In this document: piece by piece, positions 28,627-37,829 of the stretch
How the letters are laid out: each line of letters opens with the position of its first letter
Position numbering within the stretch: the first letter of the stretch is position 1
Assembly (NCBI GenBank): GCA_028284705.1
Contig: JANQRE010000004.1
Coordinates: forward strand, 482,967-546,966
Direction: 5' to 3'
From: Paracoccaceae bacterium
Lineage (GTDB): Bacteria > Pseudomonadota > Alphaproteobacteria > Rhodobacterales > Rhodobacteraceae
Length of the DNA stretch: 64,000 nt
The notes under the pieces: generated by a model
What the model saw: the letters and a program-made list of their open reading frames with translations, nothing else
Database searches by the model: none
Told to the model about the DNA's origin: nothing
Made by a program: the position numbers and the translations under genes

Positions 28627-29147
28627 TGGCCGTGCTGATCGTCGGCCTGACCAGCAGCGCCGCGGCAGAAGGACAGAAGTCGATGGATAGTTTCAAATCA
28701 AACGAAGAAATTCTCGAAGAGCGGGTCAAGCTGTCCTCGTTTAAGCCCACCGATGAGGAACCAACCCAATTCGGTCTGAGTAGAAAGGACACCACGAAAC
28801 TGTTCGCAGGCCACAAGGTCTTTTCTCTCGACGCGGACGGTCGTGAAATCGAAGTAGTGTTGGAAGTGGCACCCAAGACATATACCACGCTGGAGGCCTA
28901 TTGGCTGACAGAGGAGGAGTCCGTGCACCAAGCGTTGCAGATACCCTTCGAATTTGTCTCTGCCCCCATCAATGACGTCCGTCTGATCACCAACGGCGCC
29001 TTCGATATTCTAATCGGACTTGGTGACGATGGCGACTTCCTCTCCGGTGCGCGTGGTCGCGTTGTGGCACGCGCAAACGCAACCTATGGGACGTCGGCAA
29101 TCCCTGAGTTGGAGAGCCTTATGGAGCATTTCTTCGCCAAGCGTTGA
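28578..29147 (+). CDS. Small secreted protein, candidate periplasmic immunity protein (module A)
   Basis: NGRQKRAHSLSQVMAVLIVGLTSSAAAEG looks like a signal peptide. Overlaps the effector 3' end by about 49 nt. Distant similarity in layout to 42425..43024. Confidence 0.55.
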   Translation: MDNNGRQKRAHSLSQVMAVLIVGLTSSAAAEGQKSMDSFKSNEEILEERVKLSSFKPTDEEPTQFGLSRKDTTKLFAGHKVFSLDADGREIEVVLEVAPKTYTTLEAYWLTEEESVHQALQIPFEFVSAPINDVRLITNGAFDILIGLGDDGDFLSGARGRVVARANATYGTSAIPELESLMEHFFAKR

Positions 29148-29328
29148 GAGCCTGAACGCGGTGGTGGTTGCGCTGGAGTTAATGAAGCGGCGCAGACACT
29201 GATCCTTTGCGCCGATGGCGGTGCGGGCCCTGGGACAAACTCGCCCCAAGCTTCGTACGGACGCTTGTCATATCTCACGGCTGGTCTGAGACGACCGTCA
29301 CAAATCCTTTTTTTTTTTCTTCACGCAA

Positions 29329-29346
29329 CCGTTTCGAAACTGTCAC
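29329..29346 (+). promoter_or_regulatory. Possible degenerate Pho box upstream of phnC
   Basis: CCGTTTC-GAAA-CTGTCAC, 7-4-7 layout. Second half-site close to the CTGTCAT/C consensus, first half-site weak. Confidence 0.3.
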
Positions 29347-29398
29347 GAATTGGACTTGCGGCATCGGTATTCGGCTCCCGTCTGTTTGGGGGAAATCG

Positions 29399-30211
29399 AT
29401 GCTAAAAGTCGAGCGGCTGACAAAGCGCTTCGGGGAAAAGATCGCAGTCAACAAAGCGACGTTCTCAGCGAAAAAACCATCAATGATCGGCATCATTGGC
29501 CGGTCGGGGGCGGGGAAATCCACGCTTCTGCGCATGATGAACCGGCTGGCAGATGCCTCGAAAGGGTCGATCACCTTCAAAGGCGAAGACATCACCGCTC
29601 TGAAAGGTGCGAAACGGCGTGCTTGGCAATCGCGCTGCGCGATGATTTTCCAGCAATTCAATCTGGTGCCACGCATGGATGTGGTTTCGAACGTGCTGCA
29701 CGGAACGCTGAACCGTCGGTCGACATTTGCTACGATGTTTAATCTGTTCCCACAATCCGACATCCATCAAGCCATCGAAATTCTCGACCGCCTGGGCATT
29801 GCCGAGCAAGCTCCAAAACGCGCCGAGGCGCTGTCTGGCGGGCAGCAGCAGCGCGTCGCCATCGCCCGCGCGCTCATGCAGGACCCTGACATCATTCTGG
29901 CGGATGAGCCCATTGCCTCGCTCGATCCTATGAACGCTCAGATCGTCATGGAGGCGCTGCGTCGTATCCATGATGAAGACGGGCGGACAGTGATCTGTAA
30001 TCTACACACTCTCGACACAGCACGTCGCTATTGCGACCGCGTGATCGGCATGCGGGACGGCAAGATCGTCTTTGACGGGACGCCGTCACAGCTCACGACG
30101 GGTGCAGCGCGTGACATCTACGGGGCAGGGGCCGATTTCTCGGAAGCTGCCACCTCCACCGAAATCGAAACGCTCGAACGACCGGACACCAAGACAAAGG
30201 TTCCGGCCTGA
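29399..30211 (+). CDS. phnC: Phosphonate ABC transporter ATP-binding protein
   Basis: [58 protein letters not shown]; followed by phnD/phnE. Start ATG 29399. Confidence 0.93.
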   Translation: MLKVERLTKRFGEKIAVNKATFSAKKPSMIGIIGRSGAGKSTLLRMMNRLADASKGSITFKGEDITALKGAKRRAWQSRCAMIFQQFNLVPRMDVVSNVLHGTLNRRSTFATMFNLFPQSDIHQAIEILDRLGIAEQAPKRAEALSGGQQQRVAIARALMQDPDIILADEPIASLDPMNAQIVMEALRRIHDEDGRTVICNLHTLDTARRYCDRVIGMRDGKIVFDGTPSQLTTGAARDIYGAGADFSEAATSTEIETLERPDTKTKVPA

Positions 30212-30252
30212 CTTTTTCAAACCGCAATCCAACCAAACCTATGGAGACACTC

Positions 30253-31161
30253 ATGAAAAAGACCCTTGCTTTGGCTCTGGCCGCAACCACCGCGCTCAGC
30301 ACCGCGGCTTTTGCCGGTGACATCACCGAATTCCGCATCGGCATCCTCGGCGGCGAGAACGCTCAGGACCGTCTGAACAGCTATTCCTGCCTGCAGAACT
30401 ACACCTCTGATTTGCTGGGCGTGGAAACGAAGCTCTTTGCACCTGCTGACTACAACGGCGTGATCCAAGGCCTCTTGGGCGGGACGCTCGATATGGCCTG
30501 GCTTGGCGCATCCTCCTATGCAGCCACTTATCTGCAGGACCCGGAAGCGGTTGAGCCTGTTCTGGTAAAAGTGAATGTGGACGGATCCATCGGCTATCAC
30601 TCCATCGGTTTTGCCCGCAAAGACGCTGGCATTGCGAACCTCGAAGACATGAAGGGCAAAGTCTTCGGTTTCGGCGACCCGAACTCCACCTCCGGTTACC
30701 TGATCCCCTCCATCGAAATCCCCGAAGCCACCAGTTCCACGATGGAATCCGGCGACTATTTCGGTGAAGTGAAATTCACCGGAGGACACGAGCAAACCAT
30801 CGTTGCGGTGTTCAACGGTGATATCGACGGCGGCGTGACCTGGGCCGACGGCCAAGGCGCTTGGGAGGACGGCTATAATTCCGGCGCGCTGCGCAAGGCG
30901 GTGGATGCCGGTCTGATCGATATGAACGAGTTGACCGAAATCTGGAAATCCAAAGTGATCCCGGAAGGCCCGATCGTTCTGCGTAAGGCTCTGCCTGCTG
31001 AAGTGAAAGCCAAAATGACCGAGCTGATGGACGGGCTGCACGAGAAAGACGCTGATTGTGCTTATGCCGTTGCTGCGGGTGAAACGCTCGGCTTCCAGCC
31101 GGTGACACACGAGACCTACACCTCCGTCATCGAAGCCCGCAAAGCCAAGATCGGCGGCTAA
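30253..31161 (+). CDS. phnD: Phosphonate ABC transporter substrate-binding protein
   Basis: Signal peptide MKKTLALALAATTALSTAAFA; FRIGILGGENAQDRLNSYSCLQNYTSDLLGVETKLFAPADYNGVIQGLLGGTLDMAWLG. GGAG upstream favours ATG 30253 over 30241. Confidence 0.93.
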   Translation: MKKTLALALAATTALSTAAFAGDITEFRIGILGGENAQDRLNSYSCLQNYTSDLLGVETKLFAPADYNGVIQGLLGGTLDMAWLGASSYAATYLQDPEAVEPVLVKVNVDGSIGYHSIGFARKDAGIANLEDMKGKVFGFGDPNSTSGYLIPSIEIPEATSSTMESGDYFGEVKFTGGHEQTIVAVFNGDIDGGVTWADGQGAWEDGYNSGALRKAVDAGLIDMNELTEIWKSKVIPEGPIVLRKALPAEVKAKMTELMDGLHEKDADCAYAVAAGETLGFQPVTHETYTSVIEARKAKIGG

Positions 31162-31182
31162 ATCGGTTTTGCTGACCTAGCC

Positions 31183-31234
31183 GGGTGGGTGGCAGTGCCT
31201 TTTGCAACACAAAAGGTCACGAGAACCCACTCCC
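31183..31234 (+). other. phnD-phnE intergenic stem-loop
   Basis: Nested complementary segments GTGGGT/ACCCAC, GTG/CAC and CTTTTG/CAAAAG around loop CAACA. Confidence 0.45.
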
Positions 31235-31290
31235 TTAAAAGTCTGGGCGCCCATCAATCGGGCGTCCGCACCTGACGCTGAGCCTCTCCC

Positions 31291-32142
31291 ATGAGCGAAA
31301 CCACAGCACAGATCCAGGCCAATTACATGGCCCTTGTGAACCGTCGCCGCCTCTACGGTGGGCTGACGCTTCTGGTGTTCATCCTGTTGATGGCGACAGG
31401 CTTCAACATTGCTGACGCGCGGAATGCCGGTGGGTTCTGGGAGGGGCTGCATCGGATCGGGGATTACCCAGCGGATGTTCTCTCTGAGGCGTGGGAGAAA
31501 CGTGCCGATCTGCCCGGTCTTCTGCTCAAGTATTTCCCGGCGCTGATCGAAACGATCAATATCGCGGCGGTCTCCACGCTGATCGGGGCGCTCTCGGGCC
31601 TTGTCCTTTCGCTTCTGGCCACGCGTGGTCTGGCGCGCTGGCCGCGGCTGATCCCGCTCTTCCGCCGTATCCTCGACATCATGCGCGCGATCCCCGAGAT
31701 CGTCATCGCGCTGATGCTGATTTTCATTCTTGGCGGCGGCCCGGTGCCGGCCATGATTGCAATTGCGATCCACACGGCAGGCGCTTTGGGCAAGATGTTT
31801 TCTGAAGTTGCGGAAAACGCCGATCTCAAACCGGTCGACGGCCTGAAATCCACCGGCGCGAACTGGTCACAGCAGATGCTGCTGGGCGTGATCCCGCAGG
31901 TCGCGCCGAATTATCTGAGCTACACGTTGTTGCGGTTCGAGATTAATATCCGGGCTTCGGCAATCCTCGGGTTCGTCGGTGCGGGCGGCATCGGTTACGA
32001 GCTGCGAAACTCCATGGCCTGGGGTCCGGGACGGTTCGACGAGGCGGCTGCGATCTTCATCCTGCTTTTTGGCACCATTGTGTTCTTCGACCAGCTCTCC
32101 AGCCGCTACCGCAACCGCCTTACAGAGGGCGCGCACCAATGA
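31291..32142 (+). CDS. phnE: Phosphonate ABC transporter permease (first copy)
   Basis: ALIETINIAAVSTLIGALSGLVLSLLATRGLARWPRLIPLFRRILDIMRAIPEIVIALMLIF; position after phnD. Confidence 0.92.
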   Translation: MSETTAQIQANYMALVNRRRLYGGLTLLVFILLMATGFNIADARNAGGFWEGLHRIGDYPADVLSEAWEKRADLPGLLLKYFPALIETINIAAVSTLIGALSGLVLSLLATRGLARWPRLIPLFRRILDIMRAIPEIVIALMLIFILGGGPVPAMIAIAIHTAGALGKMFSEVAENADLKPVDGLKSTGANWSQQMLLGVIPQVAPNYLSYTLLRFEINIRASAILGFVGAGGIGYELRNSMAWGPGRFDEAAAIFILLFGTIVFFDQLSSRYRNRLTEGAHQ

Positions 32143-33458
32143 GCGAGATTGCGACTCTCAAAGCCGATGCTGACGCGCTGTTTTCGCGCAAGAAAACGGT
32201 CGCTTTCGCCGTTCGGGCGGTCATCTTTGCCTATCTTGTTTATGTTTTCTTTGCCTTCGACATCCTGGGTCTCGCGCAGCGGGCAAAGATGGAGAACGCG
32301 GTCACCCTCGTCTCTGACAGTTGGTCGCACAAGACCCATGTGACGCGCTCCCATCGCGGCGGCGCGATGGACTATGCCATCGAAGGCGAGCGGAAGGGTC
32401 GCTACCCCGAGGGCACGCGCCCGGATTGGGTCACGGGACCCGATGATGCGCTTGAGGTTGCCCTTGGCGACGGGTCGATTGTCACGCTTTTGCCAAGCAA
32501 CCGGACGCTGATCGACATTCCGGGTTTTGGCACCATCGAGGCCGCGCTCATCGACGGCAGAATTGAAACGAACCTTTCCGAAAATCCGCCGGATTGGGTA
32601 TATGCCAGCCCCCGGCGAGTGACCATACGGACCGACAACGGGCGCATCACGCTGACCCGGTCAAAGACCGAGATTTTCCGCTATGCCGGTGGGTGGGAGT
32701 TGTTCTTCTACACGTTGAACTCACCCTATCACGGCAAGCGGTTTGGCGAGATCGCTTTCGGGGATCAGATCGATCCTGAACGCCCCAACTGGCGCGGCGC
32801 CTGGGAAGACTTCTGGGGCAACGCCATGTGGCGGCACGCCGATGTGCTGTGGGCGATTGGCGAGACAATTCTGATGGCGTTCCTCGGCACTTTCGGGGCC
32901 GCCATCGTCGCATTGCCGCTGGCCTTCATGGCCGCGAAGAGGTTTGCGCCGGTCGCGCTGATCCGCAGCATCACCCGGCGGATTTTTGATTTCGTGCGCG
33001 GTGTGGATGCGCTGATCTGGACCATCGTCCTTGCGCGCGCTTTTGGCCCGGGGCCCCTGACCGGCGCGCTGGCGATCCTGATCACGGATACCGGGACCTT
33101 CGGCAAAATCTTCTCGGAGGCCTTGGAGAATGTCGACGAAAAGCAGATCGAGGGCGTCGCCTCGACAGGCGCCAAACAGGTGCAGCGCTATCGCTTCGGG
33201 GTGATCCCGCAGATCATTCCGGTGCTGCTCGCGCAAATCCTCTATTTTCTGGAATCCAACACCCGCTCGGCGACCATCATCGGCGCGATCACCGGGGGCG
33301 GGATCGGTCTGCTGCTCACCCAAGCGATGCAGACCCAGAAGGATTGGGAGGAAGTGGCTTATTATATTGTGCTGGTCATTCTGATGGTGATGTTCATGGA
33401 TTGGTTCTCCGGCTGGCTCCGGGGTAAGCTCATCGGACGATCCGAAGAGAAACACTGA
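32139..33458 (+). CDS. phnE: Phosphonate ABC transporter permease (second copy, long N-terminal domain)
   Basis: C-terminal half PhnE-like (GETILMAFLGTFGAAIVALPLAFMAAKRF...FDFVRGVDALIWTIVLARAFGPGPLTGALAI). ATGA overlap with the first copy. Confidence 0.92.
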   Translation: MSEIATLKADADALFSRKKTVAFAVRAVIFAYLVYVFFAFDILGLAQRAKMENAVTLVSDSWSHKTHVTRSHRGGAMDYAIEGERKGRYPEGTRPDWVTGPDDALEVALGDGSIVTLLPSNRTLIDIPGFGTIEAALIDGRIETNLSENPPDWVYASPRRVTIRTDNGRITLTRSKTEIFRYAGGWELFFYTLNSPYHGKRFGEIAFGDQIDPERPNWRGAWEDFWGNAMWRHADVLWAIGETILMAFLGTFGAAIVALPLAFMAAKRFAPVALIRSITRRIFDFVRGVDALIWTIVLARAFGPGPLTGALAILITDTGTFGKIFSEALENVDEKQIEGVASTGAKQVQRYRFGVIPQIIPVLLAQILYFLESNTRSATIIGAITGGGIGLLLTQAMQTQKDWEEVAYYIVLVILMVMFMDWFSGWLRGKLIGRSEEKH

Positions 33459-33468
33459 AGGCCGACCC

Positions 33469-34080
33469 ATGCTCAGCGAACACGAGCCCAAGATTGCCGA
33501 GGGTTGCCGGATTGAGACCACCACATTCGGTCGCTTTGTCGAAATCGGAGCGTTCACCGACATCCTGAACTGCGAGATCGGGGATTATTCCTACTGCTCG
33601 CGGCGCTGCGATTTTGCGAATGCCCGGATCGGAAAGTTCGTGAATATCGCCAGCGGCGTGCGGGTCGGCGCGACGGATCACCCCTTGGATACTGCCTCGC
33701 TGCACCATTTTCTCTACCGTTCAGCCTCCTATTGGGAAGATGCTGAGGATGATGCCGCGTGGTTTGAAAAACGCGCCGCACGCGTCACCGAGATCGGGCA
33801 TGACACCTGGCTCGGCCACAACGCACAGATCAAACCGGAGGTGACGGTCGGTCATGGCGCGGTCGTGGCCTCCGGCGCCGTGGTGACCAAAGACGTTGCA
33901 CCTTACGCCATTGTAGCAGGCGTGCCGGCGGCGAAAATCCGAGACCGACAGCCAGTTGAGATTGCCGAGCGTTTGATGGCGCTGGCCTGGTGGGACTGGG
34001 GCCACCATCAGATCAGAGCCGCCTTGGAGGATTTTCGCGCCCTCAAAGCAGAGGCGTTTCTGGAAAAATACGGCGGCTAG
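33469..34080 (+). CDS. Hexapeptide-repeat acyltransferase associated with phosphonate metabolism
   Basis: Left-handed beta-helix-type sequence ILNCEIGDYSYCSRRCDFANARIGKFVNIASGVRVGATDHP...HDTWLGHNAQIKPEVTVGHGAVVASGAVVTKDVAPYAIVAGVPAAKIRDR, in the phn context. Confidence 0.88.
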   Translation: MLSEHEPKIAEGCRIETTTFGRFVEIGAFTDILNCEIGDYSYCSRRCDFANARIGKFVNIASGVRVGATDHPLDTASLHHFLYRSASYWEDAEDDAAWFEKRAARVTEIGHDTWLGHNAQIKPEVTVGHGAVVASGAVVTKDVAPYAIVAGVPAAKIRDRQPVEIAERLMALAWWDWGHHQIRAALEDFRALKAEAFLEKYGG

Positions 34081-34799
34081 GCGTGGTTCAGTGTCAACGT
34101 GATGCGCTCGCTGGCGAACCAGGTTTGGCCATGCTCGACCGGCATTCCGTCTCCGTCACCGCTGAGGGACTCGGCCAATAGCAGGGGCGCGCCTTCCCGT
34201 GTCTGAAGATGAAGCGCTTGCGCGGTCGTTGCTGTTGTCGCGGTCAGCCGCGTTGTGCGCCTTGTGTAATCCTCGATGCCCACGGAGCCTAGGGCTTCGG
34301 TGATGCTGCTGGCCTCCCGCAGGGCGTCCGCGAGGCCCGGCAATCGCGCTTCCGGAAAGCGGCTCTCGGCAAGGGCAACGGGTGTTTCGTCGGCAAATGA
34401 GAGAGAATGCGAGACGGCCACGAGCTGACCCGGTTCAAGACGCAAGCGACGGGCATCGTCGTCACTAGCGGCCCGTCTCTCTACGCTCAGCATGGTTTTT
34501 CCAGGCAGACGACCCGCATCCATGAGGTTCTGGTGAAACCGGACGCGACGCGACAGGGGATAGTCGAGCGGGCGGGCTAGCACGAACACACCAGCACCAC
34601 GCCTGGAATAAACCAGCCCATCTTCGGCAAGGGCCTTCAGCGCGTGACGTACAGTATGGCGGTTCACTCCGAAGCGTTCCGCCAGACGCGCCTCGGTGGG
34701 AAGTTTTTCGCCCTCAACATAGTGACGATCCCCGATCTCGCGTTTCAACGAGTCTGCAATGGAGCGCCAGACCGGCGTTTTTGATGCGGGGACTGTCAT
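34077..34799 (-). CDS. phnF: GntR/HutC-family regulator of phosphonate metabolism
   Basis: MTVPASKTPVWRSIADSLKREIGDRHYVEGEKLPTEARLAERFGVNRHTVRHALKALAEDGLVYSRRGAGVFV, UTRA-like C-term; divergent from phnG. Start moved to 34799. Confidence 0.92.
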   Translation of the reverse strand: MTVPASKTPVWRSIADSLKREIGDRHYVEGEKLPTEARLAERFGVNRHTVRHALKALAEDGLVYSRRGAGVFVLARPLDYPLSRRVRFHQNLMDAGRLPGKTMLSVERRAASDDDARRLRLEPGQLVAVSHSLSFADETPVALAESRFPEARLPGLADALREASSITEALGSVGIEDYTRRTTRLTATTATTAQALHLQTREGAPLLLAESLSGDGDGMPVEHGQTWFASERITLTLNHA

Positions 34800-34848
34800 A
34801 AATTTTTCACGGGCGTTTTCGCTCTGAGCATGTATAATATGTCTAGTT

Positions 34849-34859
34849 GTATAGTATAC
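34849..34859. promoter_or_regulatory. Candidate PhnF (GntR/HutC-type) operator
   Basis: Perfect palindrome GTATA-G-TATAC between divergent phnF and phnG. Confidence 0.45.
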
Positions 34860-34874
34860 TTCGGATTTGTCTAG

Positions 34875-35321
34875 ATGACGGAAAACCAAACCGAACGGAA
34901 AGCTTGGATGGGTCTTCTGGCGCGTGCACCAGAGGGCCGTGTGGCTGAGTTGATCGATGCCCATGCGCTCAATCAAACCATGTCTCATCTGCGTCCGCCC
35001 GAGATCGGCAGTGTCATGGTGCAGGGGCGGGCAGGCGGCACCGGCGCGGCCTTCAACCTTGGTGAGATGACGGTGACGCGCTGCACCTTGCGCCTTGACT
35101 GCAGCACTGTCGGCCACGGCCATGTTCAGGGCCGCCGCAAGGCGGATGCGGAGGCCGCGGCGCTTGTTGATGCGTTGATGCAGACCGATGCGGCGGATCG
35201 CGTGCGAGACACCGTTCTGGACGTTCTGGAGGAAGAAGAACGCCTGCGACGCGCCACGCGGGCCGCCAAAGCAGCGGCGACGAAAGTGGATTTCTTCACA
35301 ATGGTTCGGGGAGAAGATTGA
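34875..35321 (+). CDS. phnG: C-P lyase subunit PhnG
   Basis: RKAWMGLLARAPEGRVAELIDAHALNQTMSHLRPPEIGSVMVQGRAGGTGAAFNLGEMTVTRCTLRL; first of phnGHIJ. Confidence 0.94.
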   Translation: MTENQTERKAWMGLLARAPEGRVAELIDAHALNQTMSHLRPPEIGSVMVQGRAGGTGAAFNLGEMTVTRCTLRLDCSTVGHGHVQGRRKADAEAAALVDALMQTDAADRVRDTVLDVLEEEERLRRATRAAKAAATKVDFFTMVRGED

Positions 35322-35893
35322 TGAGCGCTGTGGCCCTTGAGGGCGGTTTTGTCGATGCGCCGCGCGATGCGGCGTTTGCGTTCCGGGCGTTGATGGAGGT
35401 CATGGCGCGCCCCGGTCGGATTGAGGAACTCGCAGGCGCGACGCCACCTGCGCCATTGTCCATAGCCGCTGGCGTCTTGCTTCTGACCTTGGCGGACCAT
35501 GACACACCGATCTATCTTGGCGGCGCCTGCGATACGGAGGATGTGCGCCGCTGGATTTCGTTCCACACCGGCGCGCCCATGTCCGGTCCGAGCCACGCGG
35601 CGTTCGCGGTCGGCAATTGGGACGACCTTCAGCCAATCGATGCGTTTCCGATCGGCACGCCGGACTACCCCGATCGCTCCACGACGCTGATTGTAGAAGT
35701 GCCCGAACTCGAAGCGTCTGGTGCGAAACTCAGCGGGCCGGGGATCAGGGATCAGGCGTTTCTGTCGCTGCCGGACCCGGAAACCCTGGCGAAGAACAAC
35801 GCCCGCTTTCCGCTGGGTCTGGACTTTTATTTTGCCTGCGGGGCACGGGTCGCGGCCCTGCCACGCTCCACGAGGATTGAAGCATGTATGTAG
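35321..35893 (+). CDS. phnH: C-P lyase subunit PhnH
   Basis: FRALMEVMARPGRIEELAG...LLTLADHDTPIYLGGA...PGIRDQAFLSLPDP...FPLGLDFYFACGARVAALPRSTRIE. Start overlaps phnG stop (TGATG). Confidence 0.94.
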   Translation: MSAVALEGGFVDAPRDAAFAFRALMEVMARPGRIEELAGATPPAPLSIAAGVLLLTLADHDTPIYLGGACDTEDVRRWISFHTGAPMSGPSHAAFAVGNWDDLQPIDAFPIGTPDYPDRSTTLIVEVPELEASGAKLSGPGIRDQAFLSLPDPETLAKNNARFPLGLDFYFACGARVAALPRSTRIEACM

Positions 35894-36972
35894 CAGTGAA
35901 GGGTGGCGAGCGGGCCATTGAAAACGCTCACGCATGGTTGGCCGAGGAACGGCGCGGCGACCCGTCCATCGATGAGTTGTCGGTGGCGCAAATTCGGGAG
36001 CAGCTATCGCTTGCCGTCAATCGGGTGATGGCGGAAGGGTCGCTCTTTGATCCCGATCTTGCCGCGCTGGCGATCAAACAGGCCCGCGGCGATCTGATCG
36101 AAGCGATTTTTCTGATCCGCGCCTACCGGACAACGCTGCCGCGTTTTGGGTCCTCAGAGCCGATTGAAACCTCCGATATGCAATGTGATCGACGCATCTC
36201 GGCCACGTTCAAAGATGTGCCGGGCGGGCAGATCCTTGGGCCGACCTTCGACTACACCCACCGTCTGATCGATTTCAAACTGGCCGCTGACGGCGAGATA
36301 CCAGACGCCGCAGAAGTCCCAACAGACCCCGAGCCGGTGCCCCATGTAACCGGATTTCTCAACAAAGAAGGTCTGATTGAAGAGGCTCTCGATGATGAGG
36401 AGGCGCCGCGCGACCTCACCCGGGAGCCTCTCGAACTTCCCGCTGATCGTGCGCTTCGTCTGCAGGCTCTGACCCGTGCCGATGAGGGCTTCACGCTCGG
36501 CATGGCTTATTCGACGCAGCGTGGATATGCGCGCAACCACGCATTTGTTGGCGAGTTGCGCATCGGTACGGTGCCGGTCGAGATGGACATCCCCGAGCTT
36601 GGATTTGCCATTGAGATCGGAGAAATCACCGTCACCGAATGCGAGTCAGTCAACCAGTTCAAAGGCTCCAAAACCGAACGGCCGCAGTTCACGCGCGGTT
36701 ATGGGCTGGTCTTCGGCCAGACCGAGCGCAAGGCGATTTCGATGGCCTTGGTGGATCGCGCTTTGCGCTGGGAAGAGCTGGGCGAGGACTTCGTCGGCGC
36801 GCCTGCGCAGGACGCGGAGTTCGTGCTCTATCACGGTGACAATATCCAGGCGACCGGCTTTCTGGAGCATATCAAGCTGCCGCATTACGTCGATTTCCAG
36901 TCCGAGTTGGAGTTGGTGCGGAAACTGCGCCGGGAAGCGGGCGCGTCTCAGGTTCAGGAGGCCGCGGAATGA
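35884..36972 (+). CDS. phnI: C-P lyase subunit PhnI
   Basis: MYVAVKGGERAIENAHAWLAEERRGDPSIDELSVAQIREQLSLAVNRVMAEGSLFDPDLAALAIKQARGDLIEAIFLIRAYRTTLPRF. Confidence 0.95.
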   Translation: MYVAVKGGERAIENAHAWLAEERRGDPSIDELSVAQIREQLSLAVNRVMAEGSLFDPDLAALAIKQARGDLIEAIFLIRAYRTTLPRFGSSEPIETSDMQCDRRISATFKDVPGGQILGPTFDYTHRLIDFKLAADGEIPDAAEVPTDPEPVPHVTGFLNKEGLIEEALDDEEAPRDLTREPLELPADRALRLQALTRADEGFTLGMAYSTQRGYARNHAFVGELRIGTVPVEMDIPELGFAIEIGEITVTECESVNQFKGSKTERPQFTRGYGLVFGQTERKAISMALVDRALRWEELGEDFVGAPAQDAEFVLYHGDNIQATGFLEHIKLPHYVDFQSELELVRKLRREAGASQVQEAAE

Positions 36973-37829
36973 ACGACTACAACTTCGCCTATCTCGACGA
37001 ACAGACCAAACGGATGATCCGGCGCGCGATCCTGAAAGGGTTGGCGATCCCGGGGTATCAGGTGCCCTTTGCCAGTCGCGAGATGCCGATGCCTTATGGG
37101 TGGGGGACCGGCGGTGTGCAAATCTCTGCAGCGACGCTGACACCTGAAGACACGTTCAAGGTGATTGATCAGGGCGCGGATGACACGACCAACGCGGTCT
37201 CCATCCGGCAGTTCTTTGAGAAGACAGCCGAAGTGGAGACAACGACCACTACCAGCGAGGCAACGGTGATCCAGACACGTCACCGCATCCCCGAAGAGCC
37301 GCTGACCGAAGACCAGATCCTCGTCTATCAGGTGCCGATCCCCGAACCTCTGCGTTTTCTGGAACCGCGGGAGACGGAGACGCGCAAGATGCATGCGCTT
37401 GAGGAATACGGGCTGATGCATGTGAAGCTTTACGAAGATATCAGTCAGCACGGGCATATTGCGACCTCCTACGCCTATCCGGTGCGGATCGAGGGTCGCT
37501 ATGTGATGGACCCGTCGCCGATCCCAAAATTCGACAACCCGAAGATGGAGATGGCGGCAATCCAGCTTTTCGGTGCAGGCCGCGAGCAACGCATCTACGC
37601 GCTGCCGCCTTACACGAGCGTTGTGAGCCTCGACTTCGACGACCATCCGTTTGATCCCTCCAAAGCCCCACATTGTTGTGCGCTGTGCGGGGCTGAGGAC
37701 TCTTATCTGGATGAAGTGATTGTCGATGATGAGGGTGGCCGAATGTTCGTCTGCTCCGACACCGATTATTGCGAAAGACGACGCGCCGCGGGCCATCGCG
37801 GCGCAGCTTTGGCGGAGGATGCCGCATGA
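36969..37829 (+). CDS. phnJ: C-P lyase catalytic subunit PhnJ
   Basis: NDYNFAYLDEQTKRMIRRAILKGLAIPGYQVPFASREMPMPYGWGTGG; conserved cysteines HCCALCGAEDSYLDE...FVCSDTDYC. Confidence 0.96.
   Translation: MNDYNFAYLDEQTKRMIRRAILKGLAIPGYQVPFASREMPMPYGWGTGGVQISAATLTPEDTFKVIDQGADDTTNAVSIRQFFEKTAEVETTTTTSEATVIQTRHRIPEEPLTEDQILVYQVPIPEPLRFLEPRETETRKMHALEEYGLMHVKLYEDISQHGHIATSYAYPVRIEGRYVMDPSPIPKFDNPKMEMAAIQLFGAGREQRIYALPPYTSVVSLDFDDHPFDPSKAPHCCALCGAEDSYLDEVIVDDEGGRMFVCSDTDYCERRRAAGHRGAALAEDAA

Noticed and set aside
29310-29318. T9 tract as a terminator for module A
   Set aside because: No convincing GC-rich stem immediately upstream, so I did not call a terminator.
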